A stretch of 64,000 nucleotides of DNA from the NCBI RefSeq assembly GCF_030406325.1, contig NZ_JAUEQY010000030.1:1-64000 (forward strand), given 5' to 3'. Both the position numbers and the translations under genes were made by a program. Shown one piece after another: positions 50,185 through 59,472 of the stretch; within the stretch, counting starts at the first letter, position 1, and every line of letters begins with the position of its first letter. The notes under the pieces are model-generated. The model was not told where the DNA came from. It saw nothing but the letters and a program-made list of their open reading frames with translations, and ran no database searches. Source of the DNA: Actinomadura sp. DC4. GTDB lineage: Bacteria > Actinomycetota > Actinomycetes > Streptosporangiales > Streptosporangiaceae.

Positions 50185-51057
50185 ATGACGAACCTGACGA
50201 ACAACCCGGCCGGCGACTTCGAACTCGGTGGTGACCTGCGGGTCGACCGGATGGGCTTCGGCGCGATGCGCCTGCCCACCGGCACCTTCGCCGGCCCGCC
50301 GCGCGACCCCGAGACCGGCATCGCGGTCCTGCGCCGCGCGGTCGAGCTCGGCGTGAACCACATTGACACCGCCGGCTTCTACGCGCGCGGTGACGTCGAG
50401 GCCAACGACCTGATCCGCCGCGCGCTCGCCCCGTACCGCGAGGACCTGGTGATCGCGACCAAGGTGGGGCCGCTGCGCGGACCCGACGGCCTGCCGGCCT
50501 ACCAGGCGACGCCGGACCAGCTGCGCGGCCTGGTGGAGGACGACCTGCGCACGCTCGGCCTGGACCGGCTGGACCTGGTCTACCTGCGGATCGGCGGCAT
50601 GACGATGGACCGGGACGAGTCGCTCGCCGAGCGGTTCGCGGTACTCGCCGAGCTCCGGGAGGAGGGCCTGATCCGGCACCTGGGCGTCAGCAACGTGGGC
50701 CCGGAGCAGTTCGCCGAGGCTCGGTCGGTCGCCCCGGTCGCGGCGGTGCAGAACCACTTCCACGTGCACCACCCCGCCGACGCCGACCTGCTGCGGCAGT
50801 GCGAGGAGCTCGGGGTGGCGTGGGTGCCGTTCTTCCCGCTGGGCGGCGGCGACCGGCCGCTGGAGGCCGAACGCCTGGGCAAGGTGGCCGCGCGGCACGG
50901 CGCCACCGCCGCCCAGGTCGCGCTGGCCTGGCTGCTGGAGATCTCCCCGGCCATGCTCCTCATCCCGGGCACCGGTTCACTGGAGCACCTGGAGGAGAAC
51001 GTCGCCGCGGCCGGCCTCGAGCTGACCGCCGACGACCTCGCCGAGCTGAAAGGCTAG
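50185..51057 (+). CDS. Aldo/keto reductase
   Basis: A 290-residue NADPH-dependent oxidoreductase of TIM-barrel type. It shows GFGAMRLPTG, the Asp and Tyr of HIDTAGFYARG, the Lys of VIATKVGPLRG, and RHLGVSNVGPEQ. The position that is usually catalytic His in LHxPD reads LRIGG here, a variant found in a subgroup of actinobacterial members. It lies divergent from the LuxR-type regulator, which probably controls it. Its stop overlaps galT within CTAG. Confidence 0.9.
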   Translation: MTNLTNNPAGDFELGGDLRVDRMGFGAMRLPTGTFAGPPRDPETGIAVLRRAVELGVNHIDTAGFYARGDVEANDLIRRALAPYREDLVIATKVGPLRGPDGLPAYQATPDQLRGLVEDDLRTLGLDRLDLVYLRIGGMTMDRDESLAERFAVLAELREEGLIRHLGVSNVGPEQFAEARSVAPVAAVQNHFHVHHPADADLLRQCEELGVAWVPFFPLGGGDRPLEAERLGKVAARHGATAAQVALAWLLEISPAMLLIPGTGSLEHLEENVAAAGLELTADDLAELKG

Positions 51058-52061
51058 GCGGCGGCCTCGTGGCGTCCGGGCTCGGCGGTCTCGCGGGCGA
51101 GGACGTCGCGGAGCGCGGCGGCGGTGCGTTCCGGGGCCAGGTCGGTGACGTAGGCGCCCGCGGCGAGTTCGCTGCCGGCCAGGAACTTGCGCCGCGTCGC
51201 GGTCCGGTACGGCGGCGACAGCTCCAGATGCAGGTGGCTGACGTCGCCGTGCCCCGGGGCGGCCGGCTCCTGGTGCACGGCCATGACGTACGGCATGGAG
51301 AAGCCGAACAGGCCGTCGTAGGCGACCAGGACCTGCTTCAGGACGCGCGCCAGGTCGTCGCGTTCCGGCGCGGTCAGCGACGGCAGCGCGGGCGCGTGCC
51401 GGCGGGCGCTGATGTAGACCTGGTACGGGAACCGTGCCCAGAACGGCACGTACGCGGCGAACGCCGAGCCCCGGACGACGCACCGCTCGGAGTCCTCCTC
51501 ACGTACGCCGACGTCGCACCACACGCACGAGCCGTGCTCGTCGCGGTACCTCCGGGCGGCCGCGATCTCCTGCGCGGGGATCGGCGGGATGTCCGGGTAA
51601 CCGTAGATCTGGCCGTGCGGGTGGTTGAGCGTGACGCCGATCTCCTCGCCCTTGTTCTCGAACGGGAACACGTAGCCGACCTCCGGCCGCCGCCCGAGCT
51701 CGGTCGTGCGGTCCGCCCACACGTCGACGAGGGCGCGCAGCCGGGCGGCGGGCAGGGCGGTCAGCGTCGCATCGTGGTCGCTGGTGAACACCACGACCTC
51801 CGCGTGGCCCGCGGCCGGGGCGACCGGCGTCAGGTCATCGCCCGCGACGGACGGCTCCGGAGGCTCGGCCGTGAACGAGGGGAACCGGTTGTCGAAGGCG
51901 ACCAGCTCGTAGTCGGCGGCGGCGATCTCGGTCGCCGGCCGGCCGGGCGCGGTGGGGCAGAGCGGGCACTGGTCGGCCGGCGGCAGGAACGTACGGTTCT
52001 GCCGATGAGTCGCGAAGGTGACCCACTCACCTCTCGTGGGGTCATATCTCCGCTCTGTCAT
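51054..52061 (-). CDS. galT: Galactose-1-phosphate uridylyltransferase
   Basis: A 335-residue GalT of the Leloir pathway, exchanging UMP between UDP-glucose and galactose 1-phosphate. His149 in NHPHGQIYGY (146-155) is the uridylylated nucleophile. Zinc-site cysteines lie in QCPLCP (31-36). The C-terminal domain has VSHLHLELSPPYR. ATG 52061 has AAGGAGG upstream. It ends a run of sugar genes on the same strand, 64 bp after the GH2 gene. galK and galE are not in the window. Confidence 0.95.
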   Translation of the reverse strand: MTERRYDPTRGEWVTFATHRQNRTFLPPADQCPLCPTAPGRPATEIAAADYELVAFDNRFPSFTAEPPEPSVAGDDLTPVAPAAGHAEVVVFTSDHDATLTALPAARLRALVDVWADRTTELGRRPEVGYVFPFENKGEEIGVTLNHPHGQIYGYPDIPPIPAQEIAAARRYRDEHGSCVWCDVGVREEDSERCVVRGSAFAAYVPFWARFPYQVYISARRHAPALPSLTAPERDDLARVLKQVLVAYDGLFGFSMPYVMAVHQEPAAPGHGDVSHLHLELSPPYRTATRRKFLAGSELAAGAYVTDLAPERTAAALRDVLARETAEPGRHEAAA

Positions 52062-52125
52062 GCGTCCTCCTTCGTCGGAGAAGCGACCGGGTCGGCTGTG
52101 TTGTCGATTCCCTCGCTCCGCTCGG

Positions 52126-54783
52126 TCATGGGGCCTCCCGGCCGGCGTAGTAGGTGATGGCGCGGCCGTCGGCGAGGTGGCCGTGGTCGGCGCGCAGGCC
52201 CGGTCCGGGCGCGGCGAGGTGGCGGAGCAGGTCCGCGAGCACCGCAGCGGCCATCGGGTCGCCCTCGCGTACGGCCGTGGCCAGCGGGAACTGGCACACG
52301 ATCAGCCGGCCCGGCCCGACCCGTGTCTCCCCGACGACGGTGCCCGCGATCTCGTCCGGGAACGGCTTCCACATCCCGGCCACCACCAGCGGTGCGTCCC
52401 CGAGGCGGGTCCAGACCGTGTCGGGGACGATCGCCATGGGCTCGGTGGTCAGCACCGTGGCCGGCGGCAGCGACGGCAGCGCCAGCTCCCCGGTGGTGAA
52501 CAGGAACGGGGTGGACCCCCAGGCGGTCGCGACGTCGGTCAGCGCCGCCGGGATCGGCAGGTGCCGCGCCCGGTCCGCGCCCTGGGCCAGTACGAGCACC
52601 GATCCGCCGGCGGCCAGCGTCTCCCCGACCGCTGCTCCGGTCTCGGCGTCCAGCGCGTTCTCCGCGACGACGAGCGGTGCCGACGGGTCCGCTGAGACCG
52701 AGGCGCCCGCGAGCGCGTCCGCCCCGGCGAGCCGTACCGGCACCCGCGCGGGCTCGGCGGCGACGACGTGCAGCGGATAGCGGTTGGCCGCCAGCGGGCC
52801 GCCGGGCCCGACGAGGCGGACGACCAGCTCGTGCGTTCCGGTCACCTGCGGCGCAGGCACGCGGACCGTCGCGACCTCCGACGCCGTGTGCGCGGGCAGG
52901 TCCACCGGGCCGTATCGCACGGTACGGCCGCGCAGCACGACCTCCAGCGTCACACCGCGCAGCGCCGGCCCGTCATTGGCGACCGACACGGGAAGCTCGA
53001 CGGCCGAGCCGGCGGCGGCGGTCCAGGCGGTCCGCGCGACGATCGGCAAGACGTCCGCGCAGGCGAGCGCGACCTCGGCGAGCGCGGCGGGCTTGCCCGC
53101 GCGCTCCAGGTCCCACAGGCCGTTGAACTCGTGCGGCACGTCGGTGAGCTCGGTCAGGCACCAGCCCGCGACGCCGTCCTGGCGGCGGACCAGCTCGATC
53201 TGCAGCCGGTCGGCCAGCCCCTGGTACCTCTGGGTGCCCTCCACGAACGCCGCGACCGTGCCCGGCCAGGGCGTGCGCTCGATCGCCTTGGTGAGCACGT
53301 CGCCGTACCACCAGAACGGCGCGTCCTCGCGCGGCTCCAGCGAGGGCAGCCCCCAGTCGCCGAACTCGCTCAGCAGGAACGGCCGAGGCGAGGCCGCCCA
53401 CGGCGCCGTCTTGTCCGCCAGCCCGGTCAGGTACGCGCTGGACAGCCGGCCGTACCAGTGCGCGGTGAGGATCGGGCTCGCGAAGACGTGGTCCGGGTCC
53501 GGGTCGACCCAGTCGTTCTCGATCACCGGCCGCGTGGGGTCGGCCTCGATCACCGCCGCGTACATCCGCCGGGCGAACCCCGCGTACCCCTCGCTCGTAC
53601 GCGAGGGCCCGTGTTCGAGCCCGAGCTCGTTCATGGCCGACCAGAGGACGATGCTCGGATGGCCGCGGTCGCGGCGCACCTGCTCGGTCGCCGCGGCGGC
53701 ACACCGGTCGGCGACCTCTCCGGAGAAGCCCAGCTCCGCGTGGGCGATCGGCTCGGCCACCGGGATGTCGCAGTGCAGCAGCATGCCGAGTTCGTCGCAC
53801 ACGTCGAGGTAGACCGGGTCGAACGCCTTGATGTGCAGCCGCAGCGTGTTGAGCCCCAGCCGCTTGGCGGCGGCGACCTCGGCGACGATCGCCGCGCGGT
53901 CCGGCTCGGCGTACAGCGTGCCGGCGTAGAAGCCCTGCACGAGCGCGCTGCGCATCCGGTACGGCGCGCCGTTCAGCAGGAACCGGTCGCCCTCGATCGC
54001 GATCGTCCGCAGCCCGAACCGCGTCGTGCGCTCGTCGCTGACCCGGCCGGCGACGGTGACGCTCGTCCGCGCGTGGTGCAGCGCCGGCGCGTCGGGCGAC
54101 CAGCGTTCGGCGCGGGACGGGCCGAAGGCGAGGACGACGGCGCGCCGTCCGCCCGGCGGCAGCACGACCTCCTCCTCACGGACGTCGCCGTGGACACCGG
54201 TGCGCACGCGGGCGGTGACCGGCCCGGTGGCGCGGTTGGACAGCTCGGCGGTGACCGTGAGCGCTTCTGGATCGCCGTTGACGAACACGTCGTCGATGGC
54301 CACCGGGCCGTGGCGGCGCAGGGTCACCGGCTGCCAGATCCCGCCGTACGTGAGGTAGAGGCTCGGCGGGCTGGGGAACGCCTGGTTCGCCCAGCCCTGC
54401 TTGCCGTGCGCGGTCCGCGTGTGCTCCGGGTCGGTCAGCGCGTGGTCGGTCACGCGTACGGCCAGGACGTTGTCACCGGCGGTCAGCGCGTCGCCCGGGT
54501 CGAGCTCGAACGGCGTGAACGCGCCCAGGTGGCCGCCGAGACGGACGCCGTTGAGGTACACCTCGGCGGCGTCCATGACGGCGCCGAAGCGCAGCGTCCA
54601 GTGGCCTGATGGATCCGGGCAGGCGAAGGTCCGCCGGTACCACACCACGCCGTCCAGGCCGGGGTCGATCTCGGCCTCCCACAGTCCCGGCACGGTGACC
54701 GGCCGCGCGGGGGCGCCCGCGAGCCCATCGATCCCGGGGTCGCCGGGGATCAGGTCCCAGGTGCCGTCCAAGCGCTCCTGCAT
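52126..54783 (-). CDS. Glycoside hydrolase family 2 enzyme, beta-galactosidase-like
   Basis: An 885-residue GH2 protein without signal peptide, so cytoplasmic. A sugar-binding jelly roll (WYRRTFACPDPSGHWTLRFG, AEVYLNGVRLGGH) and an immunoglobulin-like domain precede the catalytic barrel. The acid/base is Glu386 in WSAMNELGLEHG and the nucleophile Glu473 in LLSEFGDWG. About 280 residues of beta-rich sequence follow. The exact bond cannot be told; galT next door favours galactosides, and beta-arabinosidase or glucuronidase activity is possible. It starts 16 bp after the GH51 gene. Confidence 0.88.
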   Translation of the reverse strand: MQERLDGTWDLIPGDPGIDGLAGAPARPVTVPGLWEAEIDPGLDGVVWYRRTFACPDPSGHWTLRFGAVMDAAEVYLNGVRLGGHLGAFTPFELDPGDALTAGDNVLAVRVTDHALTDPEHTRTAHGKQGWANQAFPSPPSLYLTYGGIWQPVTLRRHGPVAIDDVFVNGDPEALTVTAELSNRATGPVTARVRTGVHGDVREEEVVLPPGGRRAVVLAFGPSRAERWSPDAPALHHARTSVTVAGRVSDERTTRFGLRTIAIEGDRFLLNGAPYRMRSALVQGFYAGTLYAEPDRAAIVAEVAAAKRLGLNTLRLHIKAFDPVYLDVCDELGMLLHCDIPVAEPIAHAELGFSGEVADRCAAAATEQVRRDRGHPSIVLWSAMNELGLEHGPSRTSEGYAGFARRMYAAVIEADPTRPVIENDWVDPDPDHVFASPILTAHWYGRLSSAYLTGLADKTAPWAASPRPFLLSEFGDWGLPSLEPREDAPFWWYGDVLTKAIERTPWPGTVAAFVEGTQRYQGLADRLQIELVRRQDGVAGWCLTELTDVPHEFNGLWDLERAGKPAALAEVALACADVLPIVARTAWTAAAGSAVELPVSVANDGPALRGVTLEVVLRGRTVRYGPVDLPAHTASEVATVRVPAPQVTGTHELVVRLVGPGGPLAANRYPLHVVAAEPARVPVRLAGADALAGASVSADPSAPLVVAENALDAETGAAVGETLAAGGSVLVLAQGADRARHLPIPAALTDVATAWGSTPFLFTTGELALPSLPPATVLTTEPMAIVPDTVWTRLGDAPLVVAGMWKPFPDEIAGTVVGETRVGPGRLIVCQFPLATAVREGDPMAAAVLADLLRHLAAPGPGLRADHGHLADGRAITYYAGREAP

Positions 54784-54799
54784 CTCTTTCCTTCAGTGG

Positions 54800-56284
54800 T
54801 CAGACGGATAGGCGGATGACGTTCCACGACACCGGCGGCAGCTCGACGAGCAGCGGCTCGCCGGGCCGTACCGGGAGCTCGGCGCGTCGGGGCGTCACAC
54901 GTTCCGGTTCGGCGGCGGTGTTGGCGGCGGTCCGGTCCTCGTCGGCGAGCACGATCCGCTCCGCCCCGGTGACGCCGGGGAAGGCGCGCAGGTCGAGGGT
55001 GAGGCCGATGGGCCCCTCGGTGTCGCGGTTGACCGCGAAGACCGTGACTCCCTCCTCGTCCTGGGTCGCCACCGCGTCGACGAGCGGCACGTCGCCGTAC
55101 TTGGCGGTCTCCTGGCGCGGGGCGTCCAGGACGACCCGCAGCGCGTCGCCCTTCGCGTATGCCGCGGCGTGCGCGAAGGGGTGGAAGATCGTCTGCCGCC
55201 AGGCGGGGCCGCCCGGTTCGGTGCGGATCGGCGCGAGGAGGTTCGCGAGCTGCGCCTGGCAGGCGACGCCGACCCGGTCGGCGTGCTTGAGCAGCGAGAT
55301 CAGCAGGCTGCCGACGACCACGGCGTCCGCGACGTTGAACAGGTCCTCGCTCATCCGGGGCGCCTGCTCCCACGTGCCGCCGGCGAAGTCGTCGGTGTAC
55401 CAGACGTTCCACTCGTCGAAGGACAGCCGGATCCGCTTGGTCTTGCCGAGCTTGGCCCGTACGTGGTCGGCGGTGGCGACGACGCCCTCGATGAAGGCGT
55501 CCATGTCCACCGCCGAGGCGAGGAAGCTGGCCAGGTCGCCGTCCTGCCCGTAGTAGGCGTGCAGCGAGATGTAGTCCGCCTCGTCGTAGCAGTGCGACAG
55601 CACGGTCGCCTCCCAGCTGCCGAACGTCGGCATGTGGGCGTTCGAGCTGCCGCAGGCGACCAGCTCGATCGACGGGTCGACGAACTTCATCGCCTTGCCG
55701 GTCTCCTGCGCGAGACGGCCGTACTCCTCGGCCGTCTTGTGCCCGATCTGCCAGGGACCGTCCATCTCGTTGCCGAGGCACCACAGGCCGATTCCGTACG
55801 GCTCGCGCCGCCCGTTGGCCGCGCGCCGGTCCGACAGCGCGGTGCCGCCCGGGTGGTTGGTGTACTCCAGCAGGTCCACGGCCTCCTGGACGCCCCGCGT
55901 GCCCAGGTTGACCGCCATCATCGGCTCGACGTTCGCCCGGTCCGCCCAGGTCATGAACTCGTGCAGTCCGAAGGCGTTGGTCTCCAGCGACTGCCAGGCG
56001 AGATCCAGCCGGGCCGGCCGGTCCTCCACCGGCCCGACGCCGTCCTCCCAGCGGTAGCCGGAGACGAAGTTGCCGCCGGGGTAGCGGACCACGCTGACGC
56101 CCATCTCTCGGGTGAGCGCGAGCACGTCCTCGCGCAGGCCGTCGGCGTCGGCGGAGGGGTGGCCGGGCTCGTAGATCCCGGTGTAGACGCAGCGGCCCAT
56201 GTGCTCGACGAACGAGCCGAACACCCGGGGGTGCACGGGACCGACGCGGAAGGCGGGGTCGAGGGTGAGGGTCGCGGTCTTCAT
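54800..56284 (-). CDS. abfA: Alpha-L-arabinofuranosidase, GH51
   Basis: A 494-residue cytoplasmic GH51 enzyme of normal length. It removes terminal arabinofuranose from arabino-oligosaccharides. Family sequences are GSFVEHMGRCVYTGIYEPGH and VVRYPGGNFVSGYRWEDGVG. The acid/base is Glu173 in WCLGNEMDGPW and the nucleophile Glu291 in LSFDEWNVWY. ATG 56284 overlaps the stop of the upstream permease (ATGA), so it is part of the transporter operon. Confidence 0.95.
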   Translation of the reverse strand: MKTATLTLDPAFRVGPVHPRVFGSFVEHMGRCVYTGIYEPGHPSADADGLREDVLALTREMGVSVVRYPGGNFVSGYRWEDGVGPVEDRPARLDLAWQSLETNAFGLHEFMTWADRANVEPMMAVNLGTRGVQEAVDLLEYTNHPGGTALSDRRAANGRREPYGIGLWCLGNEMDGPWQIGHKTAEEYGRLAQETGKAMKFVDPSIELVACGSSNAHMPTFGSWEATVLSHCYDEADYISLHAYYGQDGDLASFLASAVDMDAFIEGVVATADHVRAKLGKTKRIRLSFDEWNVWYTDDFAGGTWEQAPRMSEDLFNVADAVVVGSLLISLLKHADRVGVACQAQLANLLAPIRTEPGGPAWRQTIFHPFAHAAAYAKGDALRVVLDAPRQETAKYGDVPLVDAVATQDEEGVTVFAVNRDTEGPIGLTLDLRAFPGVTGAERIVLADEDRTAANTAAEPERVTPRRAELPVRPGEPLLVELPPVSWNVIRLSV

Positions 56285-57090
56285 TTCAGTCCCGTCGTGG
56301 CGATGCCCTGGATGAACTTGCGCTGCACGAAGAGGAAGGCGATCACGATCGGCAGGCTCGTGAGCGTCGCCCCGGCCATCACCACGCCGTACTGCGAGAC
56401 GTGCTGCCCCATGAACAGGGCCAGCCCGGCGGGCAGGGTCTCCATCTTCGTGCTGGTCGTGAAGATCAGCGGCCACAGCAGGTCGTTCCAGTTGAACATG
56501 AAGTCGAACAGGGCGATCGTCAGCAGGGCCGGTTTGGACAGGGGAAGGATGATCCGCGCGTAGATCCGCCAGTCGCCGGCCCCGTCGATGCGGGCCGCCT
56601 CGTCGAGCGAGCGCGGGATGCCGAGGAAGAACTGGCGCAGGAAGAAGATCCCGAAGGCGTTCGTGGCCCGCGGGATGATCATGCCCGGATAGGTGTTCAT
56701 CAGCCCGAGCCTGGCCACGATCTGGTAGATCGGGATCAGCGTGACCTGGTACGGGATCATCAGGAAGAGGATGACGGCGACGAACAGCACGCGCTTACCG
56801 GGGAAGTCCAGCCGGGCCAGCGCGAACGCCATCATCGAGTTGAACAGCAGCGAGAAGAGCGTGACCCCGCCGGCGAAGACCACCGAGTTGAGGAACTGGC
56901 GGGCGAACGGGATCTGCCGGGTCACCTCGCGGTAGTTGCTCCCGGTGAGGTGCTCGGGCAGGAGCTGCGCGGGATGGCCGGTGATGTCCGCCTCCGGCTT
57001 GACCGACGCGAAGAGCATCCACACGACCGGCAGCACGATGACGGCCACGGCCAGCACCAGGCCCGCGTACAGGAGCACACGACGCGTCAT
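56281..57090 (-). CDS. Sugar ABC transporter permease, MalG type
   Basis: A 269-residue permease with six membrane helices. It has the cytoplasmic EAA loop (SLDEAARIDGAGDWRIYARI) that contacts the ATPase. The N-terminal helix is VLLYAGLVLAVAVIVLPVVW. It forms the import channel with the permease encoded directly upstream, whose stop it overlaps as ATGA. ATG 57090 is chosen for that coupling. No ATPase gene is in the operon. Confidence 0.95.
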   Translation of the reverse strand: MTRRVLLYAGLVLAVAVIVLPVVWMLFASVKPEADITGHPAQLLPEHLTGSNYREVTRQIPFARQFLNSVVFAGGVTLFSLLFNSMMAFALARLDFPGKRVLFVAVILFLMIPYQVTLIPIYQIVARLGLMNTYPGMIIPRATNAFGIFFLRQFFLGIPRSLDEAARIDGAGDWRIYARIILPLSKPALLTIALFDFMFNWNDLLWPLIFTTSTKMETLPAGLALFMGQHVSQYGVVMAGATLTSLPIVIAFLFVQRKFIQGIATTGLK

Positions 57091-57998
57091 CAGTACTTCA
57101 CCTGCCTGCGGCCGAAGTAGAAGTTCTGTACGAGGCTGATCAGGAAGACCAGGAAGACGAGGACCCACGCGGCCGCCGAGGCGTAGCCGAACTCAAAGTC
57201 CTTGAAGCCGGTGCGGTAGACGAGGTACACGAGGGTCTCGGTCTGGAAGAACGGCCCGCCGCGCGTCATCACGAAGATCTGGTCGAACGCCTGCAGCGAG
57301 GCGATCGCCGCGATGACGAACACGAACAGCGTGGTGTTCGACAGCAGCGGCCAGGTGATGTGCCGGAACCGCGCCCATGGGCCGGCGCCGTCGATCGCCG
57401 CCGCCTCGTAGTAGTCGGCCGGGATCGTGCCGAGCCCGGCGAGGTACATCACCATGTAGAAGCCGGTGTTCTTCCAGACCCCGACGAACATCACGTACGC
57501 CATCGCCCAGTTCGGGTCGTTGACGCCGTTGCCCATCGACAACCCGGCGTGTTCGAGCCAGCGCGGCAGCACCCCGATGTTGGGGTCGAGGACGAAGTCC
57601 CACGCGATGCCCATGACGCCGAAGGACAGCACGGCCGGCAGGAAGATCGCCGCGCGGAAGAACGACCGGCCGCGCAGGCGGCGGTGCAGCATCAGCGCGA
57701 ACACCAGCGCCAGCCCGACCGCGACGGGTGTGACCACGGCCGCGTACACCAGCGTGTTGACCAGGTCGCCGCGGAAGGTCGCGTCCGCGAACAGCCTCCG
57801 GTAGTTGCCGAGGCCGACGAACGTCGACGGGGCGAACTGCGAGGCGTCGTAGAACGAGGTGCGCAGCGACCAGATCATCGGCCAGACGAGGAAGACGCCG
57901 AGGACGGCCACCGACGGCGCGATGAAGCCGTACGCGCTGAGGCGCCGCCGGACGCGCAGCGAGAGGCCGCCGCGCGCCCGGCTGGGGGATCGCCGCAT
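57090..57998 (-). CDS. Sugar ABC transporter permease, MalF type
   Basis: A 302-residue permease with about six helices (YGFIAPSVAVLGVFLVWPMIW first). Its EAA loop reads YYEAAAIDGAGPWARFRHIT. The motif FVMTRGGPFFQTETLVYLVY near the end is typical of MalF/UgpA-like subunits. The basic N-terminus (MRRSPSRARGGLSLRVRRR) is cytoplasmic. It lies 7 bp after the binding-protein gene. Confidence 0.95.
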   Translation of the reverse strand: MRRSPSRARGGLSLRVRRRLSAYGFIAPSVAVLGVFLVWPMIWSLRTSFYDASQFAPSTFVGLGNYRRLFADATFRGDLVNTLVYAAVVTPVAVGLALVFALMLHRRLRGRSFFRAAIFLPAVLSFGVMGIAWDFVLDPNIGVLPRWLEHAGLSMGNGVNDPNWAMAYVMFVGVWKNTGFYMVMYLAGLGTIPADYYEAAAIDGAGPWARFRHITWPLLSNTTLFVFVIAAIASLQAFDQIFVMTRGGPFFQTETLVYLVYRTGFKDFEFGYASAAAWVLVFLVFLISLVQNFYFGRRQVKY

Positions 57999-58005
57999 GG
58001 ACCGG

Positions 58006-59277
58006 TCAGCTCCCCGAGAGCAGCGACCGCAGCTGTCCCGCGCTCTGCTTGAGCACCGACGCGGGGTCGCCCTTGCCGTTGAGGATCTTCTCGAACGACG
58101 GGTCGATGACCTCGTTCTGCATCTGCGCGAACTTGATCTGGCCCGGCAGGAACGGCACGGCCTTCGGCGAGAACTGGGAGAACACCGCGACGTTGGGGTT
58201 CTTCAGGTCCGTGGCGCCGATGTCGGTACGGGTGGGCGGGAAGCCCGTCGTGTTGGCGAAGTAGATCTGGGAGTCGCGGGAGTTCCAGTACGAGAAGAAC
58301 TCCTCGGCCGCCTTCTTCTTCGCACCGGTCGCGCGGCTGCCGAGCGAGAACTGCACGCTGTCGTCCAGCGTCGTCTGCGCCGCGGGGCCGGCGGGCACCA
58401 TCGCGAGGCCGTAGTCGATCTTGGAGGAGTCCAGCGAGGAGGTCAGCCAGGGGCCGTTGATCTCCATCGCCGCGTCGCCGGCCTGCATCAGCTTGTCGGC
58501 GTCGGCGCCGGACGTGCCCACCGGCATGACGTGGTCGTTCCGGATCAGATCGGTCCACGTCGTCATGGCCTGGATCGACTGGGGGCTGTCCAGGGTCACC
58601 GTCTTGCCGTCCGCGGCGATCACCCCGCCGCCCTGTCCGGCCAGCAGGATCGGGATGCCTTCGACCGTCTCGTGCGTGCCCATTGTCAGCCCGTACTGCG
58701 CCGGCTTGCCGCCCGGGCCCTTGCCCTTGGTCAGCTTCTTCAGGTCGGCGATCCACTCGTCCCAGGTGGCGGGCGGTGCCGCGATGCCGGCCTGCTTGAA
58801 CAGCTTCTTGTTGTAGTAGAGGAGCAGCGGGGTGAAGTTGGCCGGCAGGCCGTACTGCTTGCCGGCGTACAGCCCGGCCTGCACGGCGCCCGGCACGATC
58901 TTCGACTTGTCGATCAGACCGGCGGAGAACGCGTCGTCGAGCGGCTGGAAGACGCGCTTCGAGGCGTACTGGGCGACCTGGTTCGCGCTCATCGCGGTCA
59001 TGTCCGGGCCCTTGCCGGCGCCGTACGCGGGCAGCAGCTTCTGGTAGAAGACGTCCCACGGCATGATCTGCATGTTCACGTGGATCTTCGGGTGTGCCGT
59101 GTTGAACTCCGACACGAGGTGCTCGACGCCTGGTCGGTCGCCTCCCGTGAAGCCGTTCCAGAACGACAGGGTGACCGTCTCGTCCGTCTTGTCCGACGAG
59201 CCGGACCCGCCACACGCACTTGCGGCGCCGAGCGCGGCGAGTGCGGCGAGAGCGACGAGCTTCCTGCGTAGGTCCAC
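58006..59277 (-). CDS. Sugar-binding lipoprotein of an ABC importer
   Basis: A 423-residue family 1 extracellular solute-binding protein. A lipoprotein signal (MDLRRKLVALAALAALGA) ends in ASAC with Cys22 lipidated. The mature part shows TLSFWNGFTGGDRPGVEHLV, NFTPLLLYYNKKLFKQAG, AAMEINGPWL and ANTTGFPPTR, as in oligosaccharide-binding proteins. It is the first gene of the operon that also encodes GH51, GH2 and GalT, so an arabinose- or galactose-containing oligosaccharide is the likely ligand. GTG 59277 follows GGAGG. Confidence 0.95.
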   Translation of the reverse strand: MDLRRKLVALAALAALGAASACGGSGSSDKTDETVTLSFWNGFTGGDRPGVEHLVSEFNTAHPKIHVNMQIMPWDVFYQKLLPAYGAGKGPDMTAMSANQVAQYASKRVFQPLDDAFSAGLIDKSKIVPGAVQAGLYAGKQYGLPANFTPLLLYYNKKLFKQAGIAAPPATWDEWIADLKKLTKGKGPGGKPAQYGLTMGTHETVEGIPILLAGQGGGVIAADGKTVTLDSPQSIQAMTTWTDLIRNDHVMPVGTSGADADKLMQAGDAAMEINGPWLTSSLDSSKIDYGLAMVPAGPAAQTTLDDSVQFSLGSRATGAKKKAAEEFFSYWNSRDSQIYFANTTGFPPTRTDIGATDLKNPNVAVFSQFSPKAVPFLPGQIKFAQMQNEVIDPSFEKILNGKGDPASVLKQSAGQLRSLLSGS

Positions 59278-59415
59278 GCCATCCTCCAGTGGGGATGTGT
59301 ACCGGCGCGGATGCCTGCCACCGAGCCGGGAGATATCGGGACCATACTCGCGAAGGTAATCGTTGTATACCCCTTCACCTGGAATCTCTTCTATCGTTCT
59401 TGCAGGTTCATGTCC

Positions 59416-59439
59416 ATCGATGTACTAATCGATATACTC
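59416..59439. promoter_or_regulatory. Tandem 12-bp operator-like repeat before the LacI gene
   Basis: ATCGATGTACTA (59416-59427) is followed at once by ATCGATATACTC (59428-59439), nine of twelve positions identical, each with a palindromic ATCGAT. The 195-bp divergent region is strikingly AT-rich against its neighbours and must hold promoters for both the LacI gene and the transporter operon. A LacI-controlled switch is likely. Confidence 0.55.
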
Positions 59440-59472
59440 TCGCCCGACAAGCACCAGCCGGGAGGTCGGCGT

